A stretch of 16,765 bases of DNA from positions 1 to 16,765 of the forward strand of contig DVKA01000177.1 in assembly GCA_018716365.1 (NCBI GenBank), in the 5' to 3' direction. Made by a program: the position numbers and the translations under genes. The notes below the pieces were generated by a model. The model was not told where the DNA came from, made no database searches, and saw only the letters and a list, made by a program, of their open reading frames with translations. This stretch comes from Candidatus Caccocola faecipullorum (GTDB lineage: Bacteria > Synergistota > Synergistia > Synergistales > Synergistaceae). Shown in pieces: positions 7,894-14,789 of this stretch (position 1 is the first letter of the stretch; each line of letters begins with the position of its first letter).

Positions 7894-8577
7894 TCAAGAG
7901 CTCTTTTTCCGCCTTTGCACGGCCTTCGCGGCGCGCGGCTTTTTCCCCTCCGCCGCCGGATCCGACAGCTCCGGCAGAGCGCCGCCCGCGACCTCCCACA
8001 GATACATCGCGGCAAGCGTCCCGCACGGCGAGTAGCGCCTGCGGTAGCGCTCGAAGCGTTCGCGGTCTATCTCGCGGTGACGGTAGAGCATACGAAGCCC
8101 GCGCTTGATGCCGAAATCGCCGAAGCTCAGCACGTCGCGCCGCTGCAGCGTGAAGGTCAGCAGCATCTCCGCAGTCCACAGGCCGACGCCGCGCAGCCGG
8201 CAGAGATACTCGGCAGCCTCCGCGTCGCTCATCCCGCGCAGCGCCTCCGCGTCGAACTCGCCGGACGCGGCCCTGCGCGCGAGGTCGAAAATATAATCAG
8301 CCTTGCGCGCCGACAGGCCGAAGGACATGATTCCCTCCGCGCCGCGCGCAAGAATATTCTCCGGCGTCACCGCGCCGAGCCCCTCTCGCACGCGGGCCCA
8401 CACGGCGCGCTGCGCCGCGCCCGAAATCTGCTGCCCTACGATGTGATGCACGAGCGCCGGAAAAATCTCCGGCTCGGCCTCGCGCCGAATCGGCCCGATG
8501 ACTTCAATCGCCGCCGCGAGCTTCTTGTCGCGCCGCTTAAGATATTCGACTTCTTCGTCAGTGTAGGAAAAATACAT
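7894..8577 (-). CDS. DNA-3-methyladenine glycosylase family (HhH-GPD)
   Basis: A 227 aa base-excision-repair glycosylase of the helix-hairpin-helix GPD superfamily, expected to remove alkylated purines such as 3-methyladenine from DNA. The helix-hairpin-helix is CRLRGVGLWTAEMLL at about residues 126-140, and the catalytic aspartate is D154 in SFGDFGIKRG. VGQQISGAAQ near residues 48-57 is the conserved helix seen in AlkA-type enzymes. It lacks the N-terminal beta domain of E. coli AlkA, so it resembles the compact AlkA/MAG branch. The last 20 or so residues are a lysine/arginine-rich tail that may add non-specific DNA contacts. The ATG at 8577 has GGAGG about ten bases upstream. It is on the same strand as the AsmA-like gene but separated from it by 93 nt. 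Confidence 0.87.
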   Translation of the reverse strand: MYFSYTDEEVEYLKRRDKKLAAAIEVIGPIRREAEPEIFPALVHHIVGQQISGAAQRAVWARVREGLGAVTPENILARGAEGIMSFGLSARKADYIFDLARRAASGEFDAEALRGMSDAEAAEYLCRLRGVGLWTAEMLLTFTLQRRDVLSFGDFGIKRGLRMLYRHREIDRERFERYRRRYSPCGTLAAMYLWEVAGGALPELSDPAAEGKKPRAAKAVQRRKKSS

Positions 8578-8624
8578 AACGCCCGCCCTCCGTCCATAAA
8601 TCCATAATTTGGGAGTACGGGGAA

Positions 8625-8630
8625 ATTATA
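8625..8630 (-). promoter_or_regulatory. Candidate -10 box for the glycosylase gene
   Basis: A consensus TATAAT on the minus strand sits about 48 bases upstream of the glycosylase ATG, in the AT-rich spacer after the YczE-like gene. I see no convincing -35 box 16-18 bases further up, so the call is tentative. Confidence 0.3.
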
Positions 8631-8677
8631 GCCAAAACTTGTGTTTTTATTATGAAGCCGAGCCGCCGCAGGTAAAA

Positions 8678-9373
8678 CTACCGCGCCGCATCCATCCCGG
8701 CGGCGCGCAGCATTTTATCCATCCAGAAACGATTTACCACGGCGATCACGCGTCCGACGCCGGAGATGCAGACGACCGTGCCGATGCTGATGCCGATGAT
8801 CTCCGTCCCGGCTGCAAAGCACATAGCCGCCGTGACGGCGCAGCAACCGGCGTCAAATATGTTTTTCATAGTCCCGGCTTTTACGCCGCTCGCGTCGGAA
8901 AGCGCCTGCATCGCTCCGTCCGCCGGGTTTGGAATGAGCCTCATGTTAAGCGTCGCGGCGATGCCGATTCCGGTCAAGGTTACGCCCGCCAGCAAAACCA
9001 CAAAATTTGAAGCGAACGAGTGGGCGGCGCAGTCGTAAGAAAACACAACGTCGAAAAGATTCATGACGCGGCTGAAAACCACGCTGAAGGGAAGCTGCAG
9101 CAGATCGCATTTATAATTTTTCATCCTGCGCACGGCGATCTGCATGACGATACAGAGCGTATAAAACACGAACATTGCGTCGCCGAGGCTTATGCCGAAT
9201 ATTTTAGAACCGCTGTACGAAACGGCAAAAACGGGCGAAACGCCGAGCCCAGCCTTCGCGTTCAGCGTGAGGCCGACCGCAAGCACCGTCATTCCGGCGC
9301 AGTATATCAAAATCCGGTTGACGTTGATATGCGGCAATTCGTTTTTTAAAGCTTTGACGATCCTATTGCCCAT
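8678..9373 (-). CDS. YczE/YyaS/YitT-family membrane protein
   Basis: A 231 aa integral membrane protein with about five or six hydrophobic helices, related to the uncharacterised YczE/YitT-type proteins. Characteristic are the first helix ending LNAKAGLGVSP (about residues 37-47), the motif GIGIAATLNMRLIPNPADG in the middle (about 136-154) and a later helix with EIIGISIGTVVCISGVGR. No catalytic residues or biochemical role are known to me; some relatives are annotated as putative transporters. The ATG at 9373 has AAGGGA about eleven bases upstream. It stands alone: a terminator of the catabolic cluster lies upstream and a promoter-like spacer downstream. The first ten residues are basic, consistent with a cytoplasmic N-terminus. 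Confidence 0.72.
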   Translation of the reverse strand: MGNRIVKALKNELPHINVNRILIYCAGMTVLAVGLTLNAKAGLGVSPVFAVSYSGSKIFGISLGDAMFVFYTLCIVMQIAVRRMKNYKCDLLQLPFSVVFSRVMNLFDVVFSYDCAAHSFASNFVVLLAGVTLTGIGIAATLNMRLIPNPADGAMQALSDASGVKAGTMKNIFDAGCCAVTAAMCFAAGTEIIGISIGTVVCISGVGRVIAVVNRFWMDKMLRAAGMDAAR

Positions 9374-9476
9374 TGCCAGAACAGTCCCTTATTATCAAGC
9401 GGCCTCCGCCGCGCCATTCGGCTTTACAACGCAAGTTCACCACACTTTGGTCTACCATGTTTTCTTCAAATTACGG

Positions 9477-9520
9477 CGCTTTGCGGAAAATCCGGCGAAC
9501 TTGCGCGAAAACGCAAAGCG
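9477..9520. repeat. Nine-base inverted repeat overlapping the terminator
   Basis: CGCTTTGCG at 9477-9485 is matched by CGCAAAGCG at 9512-9520, loop of 26 bases; a smaller hairpin TTGCG/CGCAA lies inside (9501-9516). The outer arm shares bases 9518-9520 with the neighbouring terminator stem, so the two structures compete. Confidence 0.45.
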
Positions 9521-9549
9521 GACGGAGAAGCCGCCGCATCTCCGTCCGC
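9518..9549 (-). terminator. Intrinsic terminator of the ureide/hydantoin cluster
   Basis: A perfect 11-bp GC-rich stem, GCGGACGGAGA (9518-9528) and TCTCCGTCCGC (9539-9549), with a ten-base loop, starts about 40 bases after the stop of the M20 hydrolase. On the minus strand it is followed by TTTGCGTTTTC, a broken T-tract. This is the best intrinsic terminator in the minus direction in the window. The rest of the gap 9374-9590 shows no further gene. Confidence 0.75.
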
Positions 9550-9590
9550 GCCGTCGTTCATAAAATTTCCGCGATTTCAGCCGCGCGCCG

Positions 9591-10778
9591 CTAGTCCCCG
9601 GCGTCGAGCGCGAGCACGGCGCGGTAGAGCGTTTCCGCGCCCGCCGCCGCATCTTCTGGCTCCGTCCACTCTTCCGGGCAGTGGCTCATCCCGTCGCGGC
9701 TCGGCACGAATATCATGCCGATCGGCACGCGGTGCGCCATCGGGTTCGCGTCGTGTCCCGCGCCGCTCGGCATGACGACGGGGTTTTCTCCGGCCGCCTT
9801 CGCCGCTTCCCCTATCACTTCCATGAGGCTGGCGTCGCATGAGACGGAGCCTTTGTTGATCATGTTGACTATTTCGAATTTGACTGTGTCTATGCCTTCT
9901 GCGATTTCGCGTATCTCTTTTATCAGTTCGTCCGTCTTTGATTTGTCCATGTGGCGCATTTCGAAGGTGCATTCGACTTTGCCGGGGATGACGTTTTCAG
10001 AGCCGGGCCAGCATTTTATCGTGCCGACTGTGAGGACGAGCTTGTCGTCTATCGCGCGGCAGCGCCTGTCGGCTTCGGCTATCAGCCGCGCCATCGCGAC
10101 CATCGCGTCGTGGCGGTTCTTCATCATCGTCGTCCCCGCGTGGTTGCTGTGGCCTATCGCGGTGACTTTGTAGCGTATTACGCTGACTATTCCGCTGACG
10201 ACGCCGATTTTAAGTCCTTCGTTGAAAAGGTAGTCGCCCTGCTCGATGTGGAGTTCGAGGTAGCACTTCGCGCCGGAGAAGTCGCGGCGGCAGTCCATTA
10301 TCTCCTGCACTGTGTGCCCGTAGTTTTTCAGCGCTTCGGCGAGCCCCGGCTGTTCCGGCGAGACGAGCCCGGTCACAGCGCGGCTGCCGAAGGTGCCGCC
10401 GAGCGGGCTCGACTCTTCTGCGTTGAAGGCGTAGAGCTCTATCGTGTGGCGCGGTTTTTCGCCCTTCTCTTTGAAGCGCCGCGCGACCTCAAGGCCGCCC
10501 GCGACGCCGTAGGCTCCGTCAAAAAGTCCGCCGCTCGGCACGGTGTCGAGATGCGAGCCGATTATGATGCTTTTCAGCCCCGGCTCAGTTCCGCGCAGCA
10601 CTCCGTGCAGGTTGCCCGCCGCGTCGCGCGAGGTCTCCATGCCGTATTCGCGCATCATCGCCTCCGTAATGTCCACAGCCTCGAAATATTCAGGGCTGTA
10701 ACAGGCGCGCGTGTACGAGCCGTCTTCGTTGCGCCCCGCGCGCCCTATCGCTTTCAGTATATCGTTTACCTGGTTCAC
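9591..10778 (-). CDS. M20 allantoate / N-carbamoyl-L-amino acid amidohydrolase
   Basis: A 395 aa zinc-dependent peptidase-M20-type amidohydrolase that removes the ureido or carbamoyl group from an open-chain ureide, releasing carbon dioxide and ammonia (AllC on allantoate, HyuC on N-carbamoyl amino acids). Metal-site residues are visible: H76 (SHLDTV), D87 (FDGAYG), E121/E122 (NAEESS), H177 (ELHIEQG) and H366 (SHCPEEW); HSNHAGTT at 210-217 and SGAGHDA at 338-344 are the carbamoylase-type lid and substrate motifs. The GTG at 10778 is chosen because GGGAG lies ten bases upstream and the protein then opens with the usual NQ..DIL helix; the frame extends to 10826 without support. It is the last gene of the cluster, 94 nt after the cyclic amidohydrolase. 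Sequence reading cannot separate AllC from HyuC. Confidence 0.87.
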   Translation of the reverse strand: MNQVNDILKAIGRAGRNEDGSYTRACYSPEYFEAVDITEAMMREYGMETSRDAAGNLHGVLRGTEPGLKSIIIGSHLDTVPSGGLFDGAYGVAGGLEVARRFKEKGEKPRHTIELYAFNAEESSPLGGTFGSRAVTGLVSPEQPGLAEALKNYGHTVQEIMDCRRDFSGAKCYLELHIEQGDYLFNEGLKIGVVSGIVSVIRYKVTAIGHSNHAGTTMMKNRHDAMVAMARLIAEADRRCRAIDDKLVLTVGTIKCWPGSENVIPGKVECTFEMRHMDKSKTDELIKEIREIAEGIDTVKFEIVNMINKGSVSCDASLMEVIGEAAKAAGENPVVMPSGAGHDANPMAHRVPIGMIFVPSRDGMSHCPEEWTEPEDAAAGAETLYRAVLALDAGD

Positions 10779-10806
10779 TAAAAAACCACTCCCGCGTAAA
10801 AATTGG

Positions 10807-10819
10807 GCCGCCCCGCGGC
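10807..10819 (-). terminator. Weak terminator-like or attenuating hairpin
   Basis: GCCGC-N3-GCGGC, followed on the minus strand by CCAATTTTTAC, lies between the cyclic amidohydrolase and the M20 hydrolase. The stem is only five base pairs, so partial termination or a coincidence of GC-rich sequence are both possible. Confidence 0.3.
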
Positions 10820-10872
10820 GATTCACACCGGCGCGCGGGACGGCGGATATTTTTATACTCTTGCGCCGCGTT

Positions 10873-12261
10873 TTACTTTTTGAGCGCCGGCTTTACGAAC
10901 TCGCCCCAGCCCGCCGCGCTCTCGTCGACGACGCCGTTCTCCATGACTACGCGGCCGCGCACTACGGTGTAGTCTATCGTACAGCCGAGCTGCCAGCCCT
11001 CGAACACCTTCATGATCTCCTTCGCCTGCGAATAGCTGTCTTTCGCGTGGAAGACCCTCTCTTTGTTCATATCGACGATGGCGAGGTCCGCATCCGCTCC
11101 GGCGGAAATCGTACCCTTCTGCGGGAAGATGTTGAAGAGCTTTGCGGGGTTGACGCAGAGCAGCTCGACCGCGCGCTCCATCGTGAGGCGGCCTTTCTTC
11201 GCCTCGGTCAGTATAAGCGGCATACGCAGGTCGATTCCCGGGAATCCCGCGGGCGCGGTGAAGATGTCGTCCTTGCCCTTCTCCTTTTCAGAGACGAGAT
11301 AAGGGCTGTGGTCGCTTCCGATGAAGTCTATCGTCCCGTCTGTGATGTAGTTCCAGAGGCCTTCGACCTCTTCCTTCTTGCGCAGCGCGGGGTTGCACTT
11401 TGCGTATGCACCGTACTTCTCCACATAGCTTTCGTCGAGCAGCAGATAGTGCGGGCAGGTCTCGACGAGGATGCGGCGGCCCTTCTGCTTCTCGCGCTTT
11501 GCGAGCTCCATGGCGCCGCAGGTCGAGACGTGTACGAGCTCCACTGGGCAGCCGGCCTCTTCGCTGAAGCGGAGGATTTTTGCGATGGCCTCGATTTCGA
11601 CGATGGGCGGGCGCGACTCGCAGTGCGCGAGGTTGTCCACGCGCCCCTCGGCGCGGAGGCGCTTGATGTTGCCCGTTACGAGCTCGTTGTCCTCGGCGTG
11701 CGCGGCGAGCGTGAGGCCCGTCTTCTTCGTCTCCTCAAGCGCGCGCATGAGCTGGAAGTTGTTCGCGCTCGTCAGCCCCTTGAACTCCTCGTCGCGCCCT
11801 TCGGGCGCTTCGTGAAGGAACGTCTTATAGGCGACGATGCCCTCGTGCGAAAGCGGCTCTATCTCCTCGGGGAACTCGCCGCCCGCCGCGCCGAAGAAGC
11901 AGAAGTCCACGCAGCTGCCCTTCTTGCAGAGATCGACGCGGTTGTGCAGAATCTTCGCGTTGTACTGCGGGGGGATTGAAATGGGATGCTCGAAGAACGT
12001 TGTGCATCCGCCGGCCGCCGCGGCGCGCGTCCCGACCTTGAAGGTCTCGCGCTCGGCGTGCCCCGGGTCGCGGTAATGTACGTGCGTGTCGATGCCGCCA
12101 GGCAGGACGTACTTGCACTCGGCGTCGATGACGCGCGCGGCCTCGGGAAGGCAGCCCGGCTCCGCCACCATCGCGAACTTCCCGTCCTTGATGCCGACGT
12201 CCGCCTTGCGGAAGCCGCCCTCTATAAATACTGTTCCGTTGATTACTGCAAGATCTAACAT
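10873..12261 (-). CDS. Allantoinase/dihydroorotase-like cyclic amidohydrolase
   Basis: A 462 aa metal-dependent amidohydrolase predicted to hydrolyse a cyclic amide ring (allantoin, hydantoin, dihydropyrimidine or a relative). The binuclear metal site is complete: H60 and H62 (GGIDTHVHYRDPG), carboxylatable lysine K146 (AYKTFL), H188 (AAHAED), H244 (LVHVST) and D317 (GSDHSP). The stretch from EGRVDN through ESRPPIVEIEAI, ETCPHYLLLD and AKCNPALR follows the pattern I recall for E. coli AllB, while HVHYRDPG is closer to dihydroorotase, in which the arginine binds a carboxylate. ATG 12261 has AAGGAGAG ten bases upstream. It lies between the symporter (53 nt upstream) and the M20 hydrolase, which would act on its ring-opened product. 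No pyrimidine synthesis gene is nearby, which argues against a biosynthetic dihydroorotase. Confidence 0.83.
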   Translation of the reverse strand: MLDLAVINGTVFIEGGFRKADVGIKDGKFAMVAEPGCLPEAARVIDAECKYVLPGGIDTHVHYRDPGHAERETFKVGTRAAAAGGCTTFFEHPISIPPQYNAKILHNRVDLCKKGSCVDFCFFGAAGGEFPEEIEPLSHEGIVAYKTFLHEAPEGRDEEFKGLTSANNFQLMRALEETKKTGLTLAAHAEDNELVTGNIKRLRAEGRVDNLAHCESRPPIVEIEAIAKILRFSEEAGCPVELVHVSTCGAMELAKREKQKGRRILVETCPHYLLLDESYVEKYGAYAKCNPALRKKEEVEGLWNYITDGTIDFIGSDHSPYLVSEKEKGKDDIFTAPAGFPGIDLRMPLILTEAKKGRLTMERAVELLCVNPAKLFNIFPQKGTISAGADADLAIVDMNKERVFHAKDSYSQAKEIMKVFEGWQLGCTIDYTVVRGRVVMENGVVDESAAGWGEFVKPALKK

Positions 12262-12314
12262 TTCCTAAACTCTCCTTTTCATATACTTTAATGAAAATTT
12301 AAAATATGTCTTAG

Positions 12315-13739
12315 TTATTCTTCATCCGGGAAGAACTTCGCTATTACCTTCTCCGACGGAGGCGGCGTCACGCAGCTTACGACTACCATAACGACGAGCG
12401 AGACGATGATTCCGGGCAGGGCGGCCATGACTCCGTAGGGTTCGCCGAGCGCGTACCAGATGCAGGCCGTCGCGAGGCCCGAGACCATGCAGCCGATGGC
12501 TCCGGCTTTATTCGCGCGCTTCCACATGACGCCGACGATGGTCAGCATGGCCATGGCGCTTCCCATAAGCGTGACGGACTTAGCCTGAATGAAGAGTATC
12601 GCGTCCTCCATGAAGAAGGAGAGGCCGACGCTCGCGACTCCGATGACGAGTGTGGAGATGCGCGAAATTTTAAGCTGCTCTTGGTCGCTGATCTTTTTGA
12701 ACTTCGCATAAACGTCGTTGGTGAAGGTCGCGGCTGCAAGCAGAAGGATGGAGTCTGCCGTCGAGATGATGGCCGCGACTATCGCTGCGAATATAACGCC
12801 GCCGACTATCGGGTGAAGCTCCTGCGTTACGAGCGTGAGGAAGACTCTGTCCTGCGCTTCGATGCCGGGCAGGAGGATGGCTCCGCAGAGGCCGATTATG
12901 ATAAGCGGCAGATAGAAGAAGAACAGGCAGACTGCGTTGATGCCCTGCGTGCGCTCCGCGACCTCTGGAGTCGTCGCGGTGAGGAACCTCACGACGAAGA
13001 CCGGCGCGCCGAAGTTGCAGAAAGCCCACGTTACGACCCACGACAGAGCCGTGATGGGCGGTATCTTGACGCTGAAGGGCTTGATGAAGTCGGGGTTTAT
13101 CTCGGCGATTTTCGTATTCATCGCAGTGAAGCCGCCGACCTCGCCGAGGAAGTACATCGCCATGATCCAGACACCGCAGATGATGACGAAGGCGCATATC
13201 GTGTCGGTCCACGCGACGGCCTTCATGCCGCCGACCGCCGTAAAGGCGATGAAGACGACGAGGAGTATGATGCAGCAGGTCGCTTTGTTCCAATCGACGA
13301 AGGTCTGGAGGATTGCGACGCCGCCCATGACCTGCGCGCAGAGCATGACTATCGAGCAGACGACGACGAGAAGCGAAGCCCAGACGGCGAGCTTTTCGCT
13401 GAAGCGCCCCGCGATATATTCAGAGAATGTGTTGTATCCGGTGCGGCGCAGGCGCTTCGCTATCCAGATGCAGGCGATGAAGGAGGTCAGTATCGAGCCG
13501 GCGCAGTTCCACCAGCCAGGCCAGCCGTTAAGATAATAGTAGCCGGGATGGCTGACCATTCCGGCGGCGCTGATGAGCGTCGCGAAATATGTTCCGGTAA
13601 GCGGGATGATGCCGAGCGACTTGCCCGCGACCATCCAGTCCTCGGAAGTTTTTACGCCGCGCGAAATCATTATTCCGATAACCGCGAGGCCGATCATAAA
13701 ACCGATGGTTATAATCAGATAGACCAGATTGTTGGACAT
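12315..13739 (-). CDS. Sodium:solute symporter (SSS family)
   Basis: A 474 aa polytopic membrane protein of the SSS family, which imports organic solutes with sodium ions across the inner membrane. About 13 hydrophobic helices are readable. Family marks are the N-terminal GVKTSEDWMVAGKSLG loop (about 28-43), the RLRRTGYNTFSEYIAGRF segment, GGMKAVAWTD (about 168-177) and the STADSILLLAAATFTNDVY helix near 325-345, which contains the sodium-site serine/aspartate region. Length is within the family range. The ATG at 13739 has AAGGAGGT about eight bases upstream, and that ribosome site lies in the coding sequence of the preceding small ORF, whose TGA overlaps the ATG. The setting between racemase and amidohydrolases points to uptake of the ring substrate or its product; SSS substrates cannot be read from sequence. 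Confidence 0.92.
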   Translation of the reverse strand: MSNNLVYLIITIGFMIGLAVIGIMISRGVKTSEDWMVAGKSLGIIPLTGTYFATLISAAGMVSHPGYYYLNGWPGWWNCAGSILTSFIACIWIAKRLRRTGYNTFSEYIAGRFSEKLAVWASLLVVVCSIVMLCAQVMGGVAILQTFVDWNKATCCIILLVVFIAFTAVGGMKAVAWTDTICAFVIICGVWIMAMYFLGEVGGFTAMNTKIAEINPDFIKPFSVKIPPITALSWVVTWAFCNFGAPVFVVRFLTATTPEVAERTQGINAVCLFFFYLPLIIIGLCGAILLPGIEAQDRVFLTLVTQELHPIVGGVIFAAIVAAIISTADSILLLAAATFTNDVYAKFKKISDQEQLKISRISTLVIGVASVGLSFFMEDAILFIQAKSVTLMGSAMAMLTIVGVMWKRANKAGAIGCMVSGLATACIWYALGEPYGVMAALPGIIVSLVVMVVVSCVTPPPSEKVIAKFFPDEE

Positions 13740-13855
13740 CAGTTTTTACCTCCTTTTTTCTCTTTGCACTTCACGTAGATTATCGGGAAGAATCCGATGA
13801 ACATGAAGAAAATCCACATAATAGTAAGTTCAGTGGAACCGCCGAACAACGCCAC
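13739..13855 (-). CDS. Small single-TM protein coupled to the symporter
   Basis: A 38-codon ORF begins at GTG 13855, with AGGAAGG about ten bases upstream. An alternative GTG at 13864 would give 41 aa but is too close to the ribosome site. The protein opens with MALFGGSTELT, has one strongly hydrophobic helix at about residues 11-28 (TIMWIFFMFIGFFPIIYV), and ends in a basic KCKEKKGGKN tail, so an N-out/C-in topology is likely. Its TGA overlaps the symporter ATG (TGATG), and its last codons contain the symporter ribosome site, so translation should be coupled. Small proteins are known next to SSS and related symporters, where they are annotated as accessory subunits; I infer the same role here but do not recognise a named family. 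Confidence 0.7.
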   Translation of the reverse strand: MALFGGSTELTIMWIFFMFIGFFPIIYVKCKEKKGGKN

Positions 13856-13940
13856 AGTGACCACACCTTCCTATTCTTTATTTGAATTTAGGCACAAAAC
13901 ATGCCGTCTCATCGAAAATATAAATTCCGAAGATTTTTCT

Positions 13941-13996
13941 AAAGACGTTATATGCCGCTCGTTTTCACGGAAAGCGGCGGCATTTTTGACGTTTTT
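13941..13996. terminator. Long imperfect hairpin between racemase and transporter genes
   Basis: ATGCCGC (13952-13958) pairs with GCGGCAT (13977-13983), and an outer arm AAAGACGT (13941-13948) pairs with ACGTTTTT (13989-13996) including one G-T pair. The element begins about 15 bases after the racemase stop. T-runs follow it on the plus strand (TTTTTGACGTTTTT), whereas on the minus strand it is followed by ATAACG, so for the minus-strand genes it may act as an mRNA stabiliser or a leaky terminator that lowers transporter expression relative to the racemase. Confidence 0.45.
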
Positions 13997-14010
13997 CTAA
14001 AATTTTCTGG

Positions 14011-14685
14011 CTAGCCGTTGCGTCCCGCGCTGTAATAACGCGCCTTGCTCGTCTTGAAGCCGAGACGTACTATCGCCTCGGCGGTTGCGAGTCCGCAGAC
14101 CACTCCGTCGAGCACGGGGACTCCGAGCTGCTCGGAAAGTTTGCGCGCCATGTCGCAGAGCCCGGCGCAGCCGAGAATTATAACCTCTGCTCCGTCTTCG
14201 GCTATCGCCTTGCGTCCCGCTTCGAGATACTGCGCGAAGCGGTCTCCCGCCTCCACGCTTGAGTCTCTGACCGACGCGAGGTATCCCTCCATGTGATAAT
14301 CCTCCACGACGTGTATCTTGTTGGGTACGGTGTAGCTGTCCGTCTGCAAAATCGTGAAGGAGTTGCCGAGCATCGAAGCCATGTATATGGCGGACTGCGC
14401 TATTCCAACGACGGGTTTGTCCGTGAGTTCGCGCATGAGCTTGAGATTTGGGTCGCGCCCGCAGGCTACGACGAAGGCGTCGACCTCGCTCTCGTACCGG
14501 CGCACGATCTCGCACATGCCCGGCGCGGACTTCGCCATATCTTCAAAGGTCCCGATGAATTTTGAAGCTCCGGGAGTCGGAAGCGTGAGGACTTCAAAGC
14601 GGCCTGCCGCGTAGCTCTCGGCGGCCTTGCGTATGTCGCGCGTCATCTCCTCGCTGCTGTTTGGGTTTATAACCACAATTTTCAT
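14011..14685 (-). CDS. Asp/Glu/hydantoin-type racemase
   Basis: A 224 aa member of the Asp/Glu racemase superfamily, hydantoin/allantoin racemase branch: cofactor-independent enzymes that use two cysteines to invert a carbon next to a carbonyl. The N-terminus KIVVINPNSS is typical of this branch, which binds ureides and hydantoins. The paired catalytic cysteines are C75 (VVACGRDPN) and C173 (ILGCAGL). GVPVLDGV near 188-195 is the usual C-terminal motif. The first cysteine motif reads ACGRDPNL instead of the more common ACFxDPGL, so substrate choice may differ. ATG 14685 has AAGGAGG about seven bases upstream. It is the first gene of the catabolic cluster and is divergent from the LysR gene. 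Other members of the superfamily are maleate isomerases and decarboxylases, but the gene context favours a racemase. Confidence 0.84.
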   Translation of the reverse strand: MKIVVINPNSSEEMTRDIRKAAESYAAGRFEVLTLPTPGASKFIGTFEDMAKSAPGMCEIVRRYESEVDAFVVACGRDPNLKLMRELTDKPVVGIAQSAIYMASMLGNSFTILQTDSYTVPNKIHVVEDYHMEGYLASVRDSSVEAGDRFAQYLEAGRKAIAEDGAEVIILGCAGLCDMARKLSEQLGVPVLDGVVCGLATAEAIVRLGFKTSKARYYSAGRNG

Positions 14686-14734
14686 ATCTTCCCTCCTTTC
14701 ATGTAAAAGATTTATTTTCTTAGCTGACGTAATT

Positions 14735-14764
14735 ATTTTATTTCCGTAAATAATCCGCGTCCAA
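14735..14764 (-). promoter_or_regulatory. Promoter of the racemase-led cluster
   Basis: TTGGAC (14764-14759) and TAAAAT (14740-14735), 18 bases apart on the minus strand, form a reasonable sigma-70-type promoter. Transcription would start near 14728, giving a leader of about 43 bases before the racemase ATG. Confidence 0.55.
14738..14753. repeat. Dyad TTATTT-N4-AAATAA within the promoter
   Basis: Perfect six-base arms surround CCGT between and over the -10 and spacer of the racemase promoter. It could be a second regulator contact or simply AT-rich promoter sequence. Confidence 0.3.
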
Positions 14765-14773
14765 TATATATAT

Positions 14774-14789
14774 TGATATACAGCTATCA
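14774..14789. promoter_or_regulatory. Candidate LysR operator TGATA-N6-TATCA
   Basis: A perfect dyad with five-base arms, containing the T-N11-A spacing typical of LysR-type sites, is centred at 14781.5. That is about 53 bases upstream of the predicted racemase transcription start and about 110 bases before the divergent LysR gene. A 12-base AT palindrome (14763-14774) abuts it. Position and form suit activation by the divergently encoded regulator. Confidence 0.5.

Noticed and set aside
7776..7900. Cobalamin riboswitch ahead of the operon
   Set aside because: The gap is under 100 bases and I could not see the conserved B12-box pattern; only a simple dyad is present. A covariance search was not possible here.
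7522..8607. 361-codon plus-strand open frame
   Set aside because: Antisense to the AsmA-like start and the DNA glycosylase, both of which have clear motifs on the minus strand.
9951..10781. 276-codon plus-strand open frame
   Set aside because: Antisense shadow of the M20 hydrolase without recognisable motifs.
10711..11979. 422-codon plus-strand open frame
   Set aside because: It covers the reverse strand of the M20 hydrolase and cyclic amidohydrolase, whose metal-site motifs are complete; the plus-strand protein has low-complexity shadow composition.
12681..13778. 365-codon plus-strand open frame
   Set aside because: Antisense to the symporter; its charged D/R/E-rich content is the reverse-strand reading of membrane-helix codons.
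13797..14000. 67-codon plus-strand ORF with a less biased composition
   Set aside because: It runs antisense through the small membrane ORF and the hairpin, has no ribosome site, and ends in the T-run; the coupled minus-strand ORF is better supported.
14763..14774. AATATATATATT as a replication or recombination site
   Set aside because: It is a short AT palindrome inside a promoter region, with no repeats of it, no DnaA boxes and no integrase gene nearby.
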